64,000 nucleotides of DNA from Odobenus rosmarus divergens (taxonomy: Eukaryota > Chordata > Mammalia > Carnivora > Odobenidae). A model generated the notes under the pieces. The model searched no databases, was not told the origin of the DNA, and saw only the letters and a list, made by a program, of their open reading frames with translations. The translations under genes were made by a program, and so were the position numbers. The stretch covers positions 567,975 to 631,974 of the forward strand of contig NW_004450664.1 in the NCBI RefSeq assembly GCF_000321225.1, read 5' to 3'. Shown piece by piece: positions 1 to 11,709 of the stretch (position 1 is its first letter; each line of letters begins with the position of its first letter).

Positions 1-230
1 TCTACACCATGGTTTAAGGGTACAGGAACATCCTACTTGTATAAACTTAGCTGCCTACCAAAAAGACTTCCACAGAAGTTTAAAAAATGGAAGCTACGTC
101 CATTTTGTGTATAGTCCCATTTTTTAGGATAATAGTCATCCAGAAACATGGTTGGATTAAGAAAACAATTTCTTTTATAAAAACACATTTCATACATTTT
201 GGTAGCAGTCATGTAGAATCAAAAAGTCTA

Positions 231-370
231 GGGGCACTGGGTGGCTCAGTTAAAAGTCCGATCTTGATCTCAGCTCAGGTCTTGATCTCAGGGTCATGAG
301 TTCAAGCGCCACACTGGGCTCCACGCTGGGCGTGGAGCCTACTTAAAAAACAAACAAACAAACAAACAAA
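231..370 (+). repeat. Carnivore SINE, short form
   Basis: It has the head 'gggcactgggtggctcag', the 'gatctcagggtcatgag' block and 'cacactgggctccacgctgggcgtggagcctactta', then a (caaa)n tail. It is an older, shorter subtype without the long CT-rich middle. Confidence 0.85.
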
Positions 371-954
371 GTCTAGAGATGAAGCCCAACTCCCCCGCCT
401 CGCACTTGCCTGATGGAGTGAACAGTGTGGGTGTGTGGGGCCAATGGGTCTTGCAACCTCTTGTTTCCAAGGCAGCAGGGAAACCACGCCGCAGCAGGAA
501 GGTGTTTGGGCACAGCCTCGGGTCACATGATGACCCAGGATCAGCATACCCTCAGAGTCCATAATGCAGGCACAGCCACCTATCTCTAGGACCATGGGAA
601 CTGTGTGGGTCCCTGCTAGGGCCTCTATACCCAGAAAGCAAGGTGAGTGTGTCTATCTGGCAGGTACATAAACAAATGTGGTCCACCCCCAAATCCTGGT
701 CCACCCTTTTGCCCTTTAGCCAGTGGCACCATTGTTCATTCAGGCCCTCGTGCGAACTGCCTGAAGGTTATCCTTAACACCTCCCACACCACAGCCTTGG
801 CGATTGCCCTGTCGTCACTTCTCAACTCTGTCTCATCGCCCTGCCTCTACTACACCAGTCCCCGACCCCTTGGCCGGTGAACTTCAGTACGTGGCTGGTC
901 CTGGCACTTCCGATCCCTCACTGCCCCATCCACCTTAAGAGAGCTTGGGAGGGA
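371..954. other. RHEB intron 1, no feature recognised
   Basis: I see no exon, conserved motif or repeat that I can name here. The open frames are short and lack family resemblance. Confidence 0.5.
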
Positions 955-1206
955 TCTTCTTGAGGGTACAGAACAGGAGGATCGGCAAACTACAGACCAG
1001 GGGCCAAATGTGGCCCACAGTCTGTTTTTGTACAGCCTAGGAACTCCAAATGGTTTTTACATTTTCAATTGGTTGAAAAAAAAAATCAGTATTTCACGAT
1101 GTGAAAATTAGATGAAATTCAAATGTCAAGTGTCTGTAAATAAGGTTTCACCGGCACGCAGCTACATCCACTGATGCACTGTCTATAGCCTCTGGCTTGC
1201 TACACA
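955..1206 (+). mobile_element. hAT-Charlie-like nonautonomous DNA transposon fragment
   Basis: The stretch contains the characteristic blocks 'ggcaaactacagaccaggggccaaatgtggcccac', 'tggtttttacattttcaattggttgaaa' and 'gtgaaaattagatgaaattcaaat'. These match, from memory, an old mammalian hAT-type repeat with a 'ggccaaat-ggccc' head. The far terminus is cut by the next element. Confidence 0.55.
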
Positions 1207-1425
1207 GGGCAGGAGTGCAGCGGACCCCAACATGAGGGGTCTGAACCGCACAGGTCCACTGATATGCAGATTTTTCCTGATAAATTACAGTACTATACGT
1301 GTATTTTCTCTTCCTTATGATTTTCTCAGTAACATTTTTTCTCTAGCTTACTTTACCACAACAATACAATATCTAATACATATATATACACAGTATATTT
1401 ATAGAAAAAGTCTGTCAATCCTGGT
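1207..1425 (+). mobile_element. Tigger3-like (pogo-family) DNA transposon fragment
   Basis: The blocks 'tgaaccgcacaggtccactgatatgcagattttt' and 'attttctcttccttatgattttct...ctagcttacttta' are typical of a Tigger-class element remembered as Tigger3. It ends in an AT-rich tail near 1,425. The family name is from memory. Confidence 0.5.
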
Positions 1426-1449
1426 GTAGATGATCATCTTATCTGGTGC

Positions 1450-2210
1450 TTAAAATCCGCCAGTGACTTTCCTCTGTTTCCAGGGAAAAGACTAAAACTT
1501 CCACAACAAGGCCTCCAAGGCTGTTCTTGATAGACAGTCGGCACACAGGTAAACCCCTCCTTGCCCACTCCCATCTTACTCTTCTCTGCCTCATTCACCA
1601 CTCCCAGGTCCAGCCACACTGTGCCAAGCTCCACTCATTCTTTGGGAGCTCTGCCTATGCAGCTCCTTTTGACTGGAAGGCTCTGCCCTTCTTCCCCTAC
1701 CCCAGTCACCCCCACTCTCTGCCTGGCTAACTCCAGCTTTAATGTCAGTTCTTTAGGGACCGTTCTCTACCCTCACCCATGGTTACAGGAGCTCTCCCCT
1801 CGATGATTTCTCTCAAAGCACTTATCCCAACTGTCTTTAAATAATCATCTGTATAGTGGCTCAATGAGAGTGCTGGCTTTGAACTATGGCTTAAATTCAG
1901 ATCCTGGCTCAGCTACTTAATAAACGTTTGACCTTGGGTAAATCATTTAACCTTGTTGTTGCTCAGTTTCCTCATCTGCAAAACAGGCATCATCATCACC
2001 ATCATACCTACCTCACAGAGTTTAAGGGCACCCCATACTACTAATGCTTTAAAAACCACCACATTATTAGTAGCAGCACAGTCTCCCGTGACTCCCTCAC
2101 TAGATGAAGCTCCCTGAGGGCAGGGATCAGGACTGTCTTTGCCTCTGTGATTAAGTACACAGTGTCTGGCATATAGTAGGGACTGATTCGAACATTTAAT
2201 GAACACCTAT
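1450..2210 (+). mobile_element. LINE L2 3' part, interrupted by a MIR
   Basis: The first part (about 1,450-1,840) carries degraded L2 blocks such as 'ccactcccaggtccagccacactgtgcc' and 'actggaaggctctgcccttcttcccc'. The L2 3' end resumes near 2,085 with 'gaagctccctgagggcagggatcaggactgtctttg' and 'acagtgtctggcatatagtaggga'. A MIR sits between the two halves. There is no coding capacity. Confidence 0.6.
1846..2035 (+). repeat. MIR SINE inside L2
   Basis: The MIR core is readable: 'gagtgctggctttgaactatggcttaaattcagatcctggctcagctactta', then 'gaccttgggtaaatcatttaacc' and 'cagtttcctcatctgcaaaacaggcat'. It is in the plus orientation. Confidence 0.8.
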
Positions 2211-2554
2211 CTAAATAACATATGACACCTAATCCACACAGTGTCCTCTTCAACCCATCATTTTAGCAACTCAATCTTCTGGGGGACTGAAGTCCTTTGG
2301 ATAGCTGACAGAAGCCAACTCTTTCCCCAGAAAATAGGCCCATGATTTCAGGGAAAGCTCATGACCTCCAAGAACCACTCCTCTAAGTTGGCAATGCTCC
2401 TCAACACGTGACACCCAGCACTGAAGAGACTGCTCTACTTGTGGTTCAGAAGGAGTGTTGGTTAACTAAAATGCGAGAAAATTAACCCAGGTCCTCAACC
2501 TGTATGCACTCAGGAGACCTTTTCTGAAACGTAAGCATAAGACTTTACATTTCT

Positions 2555-2777
2555 TTCTTTCTCTTTTTTAAAGATTTATTTATTTGAGAGAGAGAGTACA
2601 CACACATGAGCTGGGGGAGGGGCAGAGAGAGGGAGAGGGAGGGAGAGAGAATCCTGAAGCAGACTCCATGCTGAGCGCAGAGCTGGATGTGGGGCTTGAT
2701 CCCAGGACCCCAAGATTATGACCTGAGCTGAAACCTAAGAGTTGGCCGCTCAACCAACTGCACCACTCGGGCGCCCC
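2555..2777 (-). repeat. Carnivore SINE with perfect TSD
   Basis: It is a full-length minus-strand element ending in 'cactcgggcgcccc'. It is flanked by a 16-bp direct repeat 'aagactttacatttct' at 2,539-2,554 and 2,778-2,793, which marks the insertion exactly. Confidence 0.95.
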
Positions 2778-3145
2778 AAGACTTTACATTTCTGGTCGTC
2801 CTTTCCTCCAGTAGTCATCTCAGTAATGTTTTGGTCCAAACTTCGTTCCCAGAGCTCTCCTGTCTCCAGAGTCAGCAGCCCCCTGGTGTACTCAAGGCCA
2901 CACAAGCCTGGTCAGAGATTCACCCTACCACATATAGTTGTCTAGCATGTGGACTGGGGACTCTAGTGTTTTCCCACTTCCCCTCCTGCCACAGAGCGTC
3001 AACAGTTTACCTTGGTGCGTCTGGTTTGCCACGGTCATCTTGAGCCCTCCTTCCCCTTGATGTCAGCCACCATGGTTGAATTTTGCCACTTATGTTTTTT
3101 ACTCAGGCACCTATACAAGTCATGAACAAGAATATTAAGAACCAG

Positions 3146-3345
3146 GGTGCTTGGGTTGCTCAGTCGGTTACTCGTCTGCCTTCAGCTCAGGTCATGATCA
3201 CAGCGCCCTGGGATTGAGCCCCATGTCTGGGTTCCCTGCGCAGTGGGGAGCCTGATTCTCCCTCCCCATTCTTTCATCCTTGCGCACACATGTGCTCTCT
3301 CTTCTCCCCCTCTCAAATAAATAAATAAAATCTTAAAAAAAGAAA
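3146..3345 (+). repeat. Carnivore SINE
   Basis: The head is a diverged 'ggtgcttgggttgctcag', the middle reads 'caggtcatgatcacagcgccctgggattgagcccc', and the tail is an AATAAA-rich run ending in poly-A. Short 'aagaacc' repeats flank it. Confidence 0.9.
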
Positions 3346-4842
3346 AAATAAGAAGAACCTATATTTTAAAATACTCTCTTTAAAATAAATTCTAAATGTG
3401 ATTGGATGCATTTATAACTAATACAAGTCTTAGAAAAGCATTTTTGTTTCATCAAACTCTATTAACTGTAAGAGCCAGTATTTTCATCTCCATGTGCACA
3501 AATTATTTACTGTGACGCTTTAGAGTTAACGTTCAATTTTTGATCTTGCAAGAAGCAGGATCACATATCTTGTTAAAACACCAATTTCTGTTTCAAAAGT
3601 CCCTGAGGAGTCTTTCTGCAAGCAAGCAAGCACAACGAAAAGAAAAATGAGGGAGGGGGCACGGGGAGGTAAGGGGGACATCAACCAACCGAGGACATGA
3701 GGGAGTTCATTTTATTAGGGTCCTCAAACTGCCCTGCTTTCACTTGCCCACAGAGCGCCAGACTTCTGCTTCTAGCGCTTCTGTTCTAAATTAATCTCAA
3801 TTTAGACTTCAAATTCCAATGTCCTATATGGAACCCTTTTTTTTATCAGAGGCCCAATATACACTTAACAATATTAAAATACTAAAACAGTATTCCAGGA
3901 CCTCTGTGTTTGAGATGTAAAATTGTATTTCTAAATCAAGCAAGCAATTCATGATAAAGGTCCCCACCAGTTTGCACTGTGACAGGTATGAGGTTAAGAC
4001 AGATTGAGGACTGTATCACTTAAGGCTTACTCTGGTACTTCATGATAAACAGTTCTAGAACTAAGAATAAAGGTTCTCCCAAGGGTGATCACTCAAGACC
4101 TGATAATGGTTTAACTTGCACAATCATGTCCAAGCTCAGTTCTGACTTAATTCAAATAAATAAAAGTACAATCCACTCATGGACAATACTGAAGCTGTGA
4201 ACTCCTTATTTTAGACCTTCAAGTAAGAAAAGTGTTGGATATTACTGACTTCATAATCACAGGTAGAGATGGTTGTTTCTGATTTTGTGATAATGTTGCT
4301 GTTGGTAGTTAAGTACCCCCCTGCACCCCAATTCTCATGCTTGTAATGGAAAACCGTGTTGTTAGCATATAGGTCCTGATATGTTGCCATCCGTGGCAAT
4401 TTTTATTAATCTCTGGGAGCCTCACCATTACCAGATGAAAAAACGACACTCACCCCAAACTGCACCACAGAGGCCACTTCAACTGCCTTTAGGTACCCTA
4501 AGTCTCCCCATACTCTAGTAACCCACTGCTTACTACTCAGAAGGAATGGTCTCTTGAACTTCCTGCAAGGCCCTGCCTCATCCATGGCCCCTGACCACCT
4601 CCAACTGACTTCATTTCCTACTCTCACCACATTCTCTGCTAGTCACCCTGCCTCCTTCAGTTCCCAAGCACGTTAAGTTCTTTCCTGCCTCACCATCCCT
4701 CTCTCCTACCAGGTGACAGGGCCTCTTCCGGAAGGCTCCTCTAAGACTGTGGTGGACCATGCCCCTTGAGTAGCATCCACGATGCAGCCACTCTTGATTC
4801 AATTCTGCACAAGAGCAAGTAGCAGTCTAGCAAGGTTCTGCA
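3346..4842. other. RHEB intron 1, no feature recognised
   Basis: This is AT-rich intronic DNA with no repeat I can name with confidence and no exon-like open frame. Confidence 0.45.
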
Positions 4843-5602
4843 CACCATGGTTCAATGACTCTCAGAGTGCAGCCAGAGACACTCTGGGGGTCCCCTGAGC
4901 CCTTTTCGGGGGGCTCATGAGATCAAAACTATTTCCATTACCGTACCATTATACTGTTTGCCTTTTCCACTATGTCCGTATTTGCACTAATGGTGCAAAA
5001 GCAATGCGGCACTGCCGGCTTGGTGCCCCTCAGCACGAACCAACACAGTGATTACACACTGCAGTGGAAAGCACTGTAGTCTTCACGACCATGCACCCGC
5101 CATTAAAAAACCAAACTATTTCCACTTAAGAGTGTCCTTGAGGAAGAAGTAAAAATGATTAATTTTATCTTGACCCTTAAGTACGCCTTTTTAATACTGT
5201 GTGACCAAATGGGATGTATACACAAAGTGCTCCCAGATACTGAAGTGTGACAGTTGTCTCGAAGAAAAGCACGTGCACCACTGTTTGTGAAGTGATCTGA
5301 AAATAGCCACTTTTATCAAAGAACAGCATTTTTACTTGCAGGAATGACCAACAAGCGATCATTATTTCAAATAGTTTGTATTCGGCAGGCATCTTCTTGA
5401 AATGAAAGAAATGAGACTGTCACTTCAAGTAAGACTGGTAGCACTTTGCCAATGATCCAATTCAAACCCTCAGGAGGAAATTCGAATTTTGGAGAACTTG
5501 CATCACTCATGGTGAGCTTAAAGCTTTCTAATATTTACATTTTTTTTTCCTAAGGAGACTGATGGTGATAATAAAAAATATGAATAAAAAGTTTGTAGGT
5601 TG

Positions 5603-5803
5603 GGGCACCTGGGTGGCTCAGTCGGTGAAGCATCTGACTCTTGGTTTTGGCTCAGTTTATGATCTTGGGGTTGGGGATTGAGCCCCCCGTCGGGTCAGGC
5701 TCTGCTCCATGGGGAGTCTGCTTGAGAGTCTCTCTCACTTCCACTGCCCCTCCACTGACTCTGTTCTCTCAAATAAATAAAGTCTTAAAAAAAAAAAAGT
5801 TTG
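5603..5803 (+). repeat. Carnivore SINE inside hAT fossil
   Basis: The head is 'ggggcacctgggtggctcag' and the tail 'caaataaataaagtctt' plus poly-A. The flanking repeats 'aaaagtttgtaggttg' and 'aaaagtttgtatgttg' are a target-site duplication with one change. Confidence 0.95.
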
Positions 5804-6096
5804 TATGTTGAAATGTATCAAAATGTGGAAGGATTTGCATAACAGTGAACCATTCTTTTCAAAATAACCAAGATATGAGGTTACAAAATCAGTCATGGGT
5901 AGAAGATCCATTCAAAGTGCAAAATAAAGCAATGAAATTCAATGTAACAGAGTAGAAAAACTTCCACCACATGATTTCAGGTTGTATACTACAACTAACC
6001 CCCTATGGAGCTGAAACTACCACCAACACCTATGGAGTTCTGGTGAGTACCAAAGAATAGAAACAATTATCTGAGAAAGGTATTAAAATATTCCTG

Positions 6097-6282
6097 GGGT
6101 GCCTGGGTAGCTCAGTTGGTTAAGCATCTGACTTCCCTCAGGTGGTGATCTTGGGGTCCTGGGATTGAGCCCCATGTCAGGCTCCATGCTCAGTGGGGAG
6201 TCTGCTTCTCCCTCTCCCTTTGCCCCTCCCCCCTCACTCGTGCGCTCTAATAAATAAAATCTTTTTAAAAAAAAACAAACTC
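6097..6282 (+). repeat. Carnivore SINE inside hAT fossil
   Basis: The head is 'ggggtgcctgggtagctcag', the middle 'gatcttggggtcctgggattgagcccc', and the tail 'taataaataaaatcttttt' plus poly-A. Confidence 0.93.
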
Positions 6283-6445
6283 CTCTCTTTCCCAACTAGT
6301 TATCTATGCAAGGCTGGATTTCCTTCACATACTGCAATAAAATAACATACTGCAATGGAATGAATTTAGAAACAGATATAAGAATTCAGCTGGTTTCAAA
6401 ATCAGACATTTAAAGATAATTGCAAAATTATGAAACATCCTATCA

Positions 6446-7912
6446 AAATCCTAGTGGGTTTTTTTTTTCTTCAGAAACTGACAATCTAGACCTAAGATTC
6501 ATATGGAAATGCAAGGGATTCATAATAGCCAAAACAATCTTGAAAAAGACTAAAGTATAAAGACGGACACTTCCTATTTTGAAGTTTACTACAAAACTAT
6601 AGCAATCAAGATAATGTGATACTGGCGTAAGGACAGACATATAGGTCAAAGGAATAGAATCCAGAAATACACTCTAACATTTATGGTCACTTGGTTTTTG
6701 ACAAGGATGTCAAGATAATTCAGGAATAGTCTTTAATAAAAGGTGCTGGGACAGCTTGATATCCACATGCAAAAGAATAAAGTTGTACCCCTATCTCCTA
6801 CCATATACAAAAAACTGAGTAGACCATAGATCAAGTATGTCCAATTAAAATGATAAAACACTTAGAAGAAAACATAATCGTAAATCTCCATGGCCTTGGG
6901 TCAAGCAATGGTTACTTAGACATGACACCAAAAGCACAAGTCACCAAAGAAAAAATAAACTGGACTTTGTCAAAATCAAAAACTTTTGCTTCAAAGGGCA
7001 TCATCAAGAAAGTGAAAAGACAACCCCACAGAATGGAAGAAATCATGTGCAAGTCTCATGTGATACCACTTCACACCCATACGCACGACTAAAATAAAAA
7101 GGACAGTTAAAAGTGTTTTTTGTTGTTGTTGTTGTTTTTTACAAGTGTTGATGAGGATGTAAAGAAATTGAAACCAATGTTCAATTGTTGGTGGGAATGT
7201 AAAATGGCACAGCTGCTGTGGAAAACAGTTTTAGCAGTTCCTCAAAATGTTACACACAGGGGCGCCTGGGTGGCTCAGTCAGTTAAGTGTCTGACTCTGG
7301 CTTGGGTCATGATCTCGGGGTCCTGGGATGGGGCTCCACATTGGGCTCCCTGCTCAGCAGGGAGTCGGCTTGTCCCTCTCCCTCTCCTGCTGCTCCTCCC
7401 CCTGCTTGTACTCTCTGTCTGTCTCTCTCTCAAATGAATAAAACCTTTATACATATAAAAAAAAAAATGTTACACATAGAGTCACCATATGACCCAGCAA
7501 TTCCACTCTTAGGAATACACCCAAGAGAAATGAAAACATATGTCCATACAAAAATTTTATAGGAAAAGCCATAACAGCATTATTCATAATAGCCAAAATG
7601 TAGAAACAACCACATGTCCATCAACTGACAAATGTATAAATAAAATGTGGCATTTTCAAATAGCAGAGAATTACTTGGTGACAAAAGGGAATTACTGGTA
7701 TATGCCACAACATGGATGAACCTTGAAAATATTCATGTTAAATGAAAGAGGCTCATCACAAAAGACCATGTATGTATGATTCCATTTATATGAAATGTCC
7801 AGAATAGGTAAATTCATAGAAACAGAAAGCAGGTTAATGGATGCCAGGGGCAGGGGTGAGTGGGGGAATGTGTCAATAGGTATAGAGTTTCTTTTTGGGG
7901 TGATGAAGGTTA
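6446..7912 (+). mobile_element. Old L1 fragment, ORF2 3' end and 3'UTR
   Basis: It reads as degraded L1 ORF2 in the plus orientation: 'catatggaaatgcaagggat...aatagccaaaacaatcttgaaaaa', 'agtttactacaaaactatagcaatcaagat', 'ttcaattgttggtgggaatgtaaaatgg' and 'catatgacccagcaattccac'. Stops in every frame rule out function. A SINE interrupts it at 7,259-7,468 and a short (TTG)n run lies at about 7,119-7,138. Confidence 0.8.
7259..7468 (+). repeat. Carnivore SINE inside L1
   Basis: The head is 'ggggcgcctgggtggctcag' and the tail 'caaatgaataaaac' plus poly-A. It is flanked by 'aaaatgttacacaca' and 'aaaatgttacacata', an imperfect duplication of L1 target sequence. Confidence 0.95.
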
Positions 7913-7959
7913 TTATGGATAGATATAACCCACATGGACATCAAAATATTGGCACTGAA

Positions 7960-9001
7960 ATATAATCACAAATGCAAGCTCTGACTATCCTCCTGTACAG
8001 AACAAATGATCACCACCAAAAAAAAGTTAATTTCAAGCTTCAAGACAAGGTGGCCCCTATAGAACTACCCTACCTACAGGTACACAACCAAAATGTTACG
8101 GAGTGCCTGAACACAACTTCACATGCTAATTGACTTCATATATGGCAAAAAATGTTTTACCTTTAGCGTTTTCAATGAAATGTGTCAGGAAAGGATAGAG
8201 TAATTAAAAAAGACAGTAAATCAGAATACAACTAGATTGTATTTTATTGGGAACAAATTTAATAACATCTTCCCTATGAAGTATCCAACTAAAAGGTACG
8301 TCTTCTTTACTACCTAAAACATTTTGACAAGGTAATAATTTGAGTTACTTCTGAATTCTTCTACCAAACCACAGAGCGATTTCATTTTCTCTTTTATGAT
8401 CGTTCACATTCCTGTGATCCTTTTGTTAACCTCAGAGACTTTTATAGGACAAAAAATTTTTTTGATTATAGTCTGATGGTAAACTGGATTATTAAAGCTC
8501 TCTGCAGAAGATTCCAGCGAAGGATGTACCAGATTTTATTTAAGGATCATTACCGGACACTACATTTTTAACTTTAGTTACCTCCTATCATCGGACTACT
8601 TGTCTGTGTTAGAAACAATGGATGTGAGGGAGCTCAAACATTTGCCACCACTGAAACAGTTAATACAAAGCACTCCCAGAAAGCCAGACTGCGTTATAGG
8701 TGACGTGTCCTTAAAAGCTTAACATGGTAAATAACGGGAAAAGTACTTCAGGAAAAAGGGTTGTATAAATTACCTGAAAATTATACATTCCTCAGTGGTA
8801 GTTTTATCAATGTTAAAAAAAAAAAAACGAAAAATTTGAAAGCCAAGTAAAACAATCATAGAATTTAGTAGTTTTATCTGAAGGCAAACCTTTAAAATAA
8901 AGTTTGTGACATGACAAAGTCACAGTGACAAGTACCCTACTTGTCAAACTGGCATAATCAAGAGAACATTCTAAGAAAGGTGTGGTTTCTAGCTGAGCCT
9001 T
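7960..9001. other. RHEB intron 1, no feature recognised
   Basis: AT-rich intronic sequence; no exon or named repeat identified. A poly-A run lies near 8,816-8,828. Confidence 0.45.
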
Positions 9002-9108
9002 TTTCTAAAAGATTTTACTTTTAAGTAATCTCTACACCCAACATGGGCCTGGAACTCACAACCCTGAGATCAAGAGTCGCACACTCCGCTGGGTCAGCCA
9101 GGCGCCCC
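9002..9108 (-). repeat. Carnivore SINE, short form
   Basis: It reads, in reverse, from 'taaaagattttacttttaagtaatctctacacccaacatgggcc' to 'gggtcagccaggcgcccc'. This is the short old subtype, like those at 48,086 and 61,207. Confidence 0.85.
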
Positions 9109-11099
9109 CTTTTCTACCACTCTTTACCTTTAGTCAATATGACACAACAGCTCAGCATCACAAAATAACACAACCTAGAAACACGTATACTCAAACTTCT
9201 CTAGTATAGCATCACATGTAAGCAAATATGTTCATAAACTCTTCTAAGTCTGAATACTGAACGAATAATTCTCTGAAGAGTGGCTATTACATAGCATCAG
9301 GGAAATACTTCCTTTTTTGATGGTGGCAAAACAAAAGACCCACAAACCACAAAGTGTCTTGGTTCCTAACAAAGGTAAACAACTTTAAAATCAAAGGCAA
9401 AGGTTGGGAGTAATTTAACGTCTCCAAAATACCTTTTACTTTAATCATCACTACACTTGAAGTAGGATATGGTAATATGACATACAGAAGGCACAGAAAA
9501 CCGGGACCAGAACTTAGTCTGTATCCCACTGGAGGCTAGTTGAGCGCAGTATTTCAAAAGCAGTTTAAAATAAATGCTTGTGAACAGAAGGTCAAGGGGT
9601 GACCTGTCACATTTGGGTTTTGAGGGGGATGATTAGATGGAAGACGAAACAGAACGGATCTCAACTGGATATAAGGAACTTGAGCAAAACCACAATAAAA
9701 CACTAGACTTGCTTATTACTGAAAACTAGAATCACCACCTGGATAATTTCAAGGAGTAAGTCAGTATCTGTCTTTAGGACATTCTCTCAAGCTGAAAACA
9801 GGTAGCTCAGGTAGAAGTCACCTGTAAATTATTCAGAGACTGCTATCCTTAACTAGTGGGCACTATGTATCTATGTATCTGATTAGAACCCACTCAAGAG
9901 ACAGGATATGTCCTCTTCCCACTCTTCAAAATGCCAAGGAAAAAGAGAACAGAGAAGCAAAGGTTGGGTGATTCAGGCTGCCAATAAAGGTTCGATTCTA
10001 CATGGGCATTTGGGGAGTGGACTGCTGGTGATTTTTAAAAGCCTCCATGAGATGCACGGTTACTTTAGAACTGCAGCTGCTAAGGCCCCTCACGCATTCT
10101 TCCCCCACATACAGACCTATGATTTGGCACTGCATCATACAAGAGTTCCCTCTGACTCTCGGCATCCCCTATCTCTACACAAGCATCTCTCAGCCTTTGA
10201 TTTCCCCCCATTCTTATGATCCCACCCCCACCCCCCGGCACTTTGACGAGAGAGATGATAAAGGATGAGTAAGCATGCTGTAGCTGATCTTGGTCAAAGA
10301 GCACAGACCCTGGCACCGGCGGTGGAAAATGGGGGTGAGGAAGCAGAACAGAAAGCGGAGTCGGGGAGTTCATCCAATGGGTAGCAGGCAGTTACAAGCT
10401 TTCCTATGGCAATTATTGTTGCCTCCTTCTGCAATCACCGTAGACTCCAAACCTTCGCTTTCAATCCCCCCGCACCTCCGCCCAAGATCAAGTGCACATT
10501 TTCCTTAGACAGTTACTTCTTAAAAACAACACTGAAAGATAAACGTAATTTCTCCAGGCTTCCGGTTGTCAAAGACAATAAAGACTCGCCCTGGAGCATG
10601 CTTAAGTTCAACGGTTCTGTTTTCTCACTCGTCTTCCGGCACCCAGGTCCCCCCCGACCCCACCACAGGCCACCCCCGTTGGGCAAAAACGCGACTGCCA
10701 CTAACAGTTTCAAATATATGTCAACCTTTGGGGGGATGGGAGGGAAACCCCAGCAAACTTCTGAATTACTTCAACAGCCCGGTTACAAGTACCTGACCTT
10801 ATTTTTTCCCGAAGAAAAATAGGACACCGAGAGATCAGAAATCTCGTTTTCTCTGCCTTCCTACTTCGGTCGCTGGTCACATCTAGGGGGCTTTTCTGAA
10901 AAGGGCTCTTTCGGGTTTCTTCGGTAGGAAACTTGCCCTCAGCAGCCAAATGTCCTTTAGGTCCCTAAAACGCTAAACTTCGCCACGGATAGGAAAAAAC
11001 CCAAGGTGCTGTTTCCTTTGTTAAAAATCCCCCGGACTTTATTTAATTTGGGGCGGAAAGGCCGCTGGCAAGATCACGACAGCCAGCAGCAAATAGGTG
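9109..11099. other. RHEB intron 1 next to the CpG island, no feature recognised
   Basis: The GC content and C-rich tracts rise towards the island (for example near 10,210-10,240 and 10,640-10,680). Several 70-140 codon open frames occur on both strands, but none resembles a known family and they overlap each other. I treat them as chance. Confidence 0.5.
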
Positions 11100-11446
11100 G
11101 AAGAGAAGACAGGTGCGATTGCTCCCTGCGGCGGTTCCGGCCGGGAGCAGACCCCCTCCGCCAGCTCGGCGGCCCCGGGCCACCCCGGACCTCCCCGTCT
11201 GCCCGCGGCCTCCCCAGGCACGTCCTCCCGAGCCCGGGCCGCCCCCCGCCGCCGCCGCCACCTCCCCGCAGGGCCCGGCCTCGCCGCCTCCGCTCAAAAT
11301 GGAGGTGGCGGCGGGCGGGCGGCTGGTTACGAAACGCGCGGCCGCCACATGGCCGCGCCGACCCCAAACTTGGCCGGGCCGCCGCGTCCCGGCGCCCAGG
11401 CGAGGCTGGGCCCGGGCGCGGAGGCCGCGCGGCGCCCGCCACTCAC

Positions 11447-11498
11447 CCACAGACCGGTAGCCCAGGATCGCGATCTTCCGGGACTTGGACTGCGGCAT
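11447..11498 (-). CDS. RHEB: RHEB exon 1 (coding part), small GTPase N-terminus
   Basis: Read on the minus strand, the exon encodes MPQSKSRKIAILGYRSV plus the first base of the next glycine codon, then the donor GTGAGT at 11,441-11,446. This is the exact RHEB amino terminus as known in mammals. It is the start of the P-loop (GxxxxGKS), whose lysine and serine come from exon 2. RHEB is a Ras-like GTPase of the lysosomal membrane that, when GTP-bound, activates mTORC1; TSC2 is its GAP. The Arg-Ser pair after Gly-Tyr, where Ras has glycines, is a family hallmark and is present. The start codon lies in 'aag-atg-c' context just inside the CpG island. The exon is intact; the rest of the gene is outside the window. 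Confidence 0.96.
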
Positions 11499-11703
11499 CT
11501 TGGCGGCCTCCTCAGCCCCGGGCCAACCACATCAACCGCGGCGGCAGCGGCGGCTCCTGTGCTGCGATCGGCGGCGGCCGCGCCGGGGCAGAGCGGCATC
11601 CAGGGGCGGGGCGGGCGGGCGCGGGCAGGCGCGGCTGCCTGGGCTCCTAGCTCGCGCGCCCAACCGCCCGGAACCGCCGCGCGGCCCCGCCCCCAAACAC
11701 GCC

Positions 11704-11709
11704 CACGTG
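11704..11709. promoter_or_regulatory. E-box CACGTG, CLEAR-like
   Basis: The palindrome CACGTG sits in 'cccacgtgacc', about 200 bp upstream of the RHEB start codon. The minus-strand reading GGTCACGTGGG matches most of the CLEAR motif (GTCACGTGAC) bound by TFEB/MiT factors, and equally a USF or MYC site. Binding is inferred. Confidence 0.5.

Larger units (their letters stand above)
4843..6445 (+). mobile_element. Ancient hAT-Tip100-type DNA transposon fossil
   Basis: The start shows 'ggttcaatgactctcagagtgcag' followed by 'gggggtcccctgagcccttttcgg...gagatcaaaactatttccat'. The interior has decayed coding blocks ending with 'agttatctatgcaaggctggatttccttcacatactgcaa' and 'cagacatttaaagataattgcaaaa'. 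I recognise these as an old hAT (Zaphod/Arthur-type) element from memory. Two SINEs interrupt it and an L1 follows at about 6,446. A possible 3' remnant reappears near 7,915-7,960, suggesting the L1 landed inside it. Confidence 0.55.
1..11498 (-). other. RHEB: RHEB gene, 5' part: exon 1 and part of intron 1
   Basis: The coding start of RHEB lies at 11,498 on the minus strand and its first donor site at 11,441-11,446, so everything leftward to position 1 is intron 1. I searched this stretch for exon 2, which begins with the KSSLTIQF part of the GTPase P-loop, and found nothing. In human the first intron is long (tens of kb, from memory), which agrees with exon 2 lying beyond the left edge. The intron is filled with SINEs, an L1 fragment, an L2/MIR cluster and DNA-transposon fossils, annotated separately. 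Confidence 0.85.

Noticed and set aside
1..11446. Further RHEB exons
   Set aside because: I looked for the KSSLTIQFVEGQF and later coding segments on the minus strand and found none; they should lie to the left of the window.
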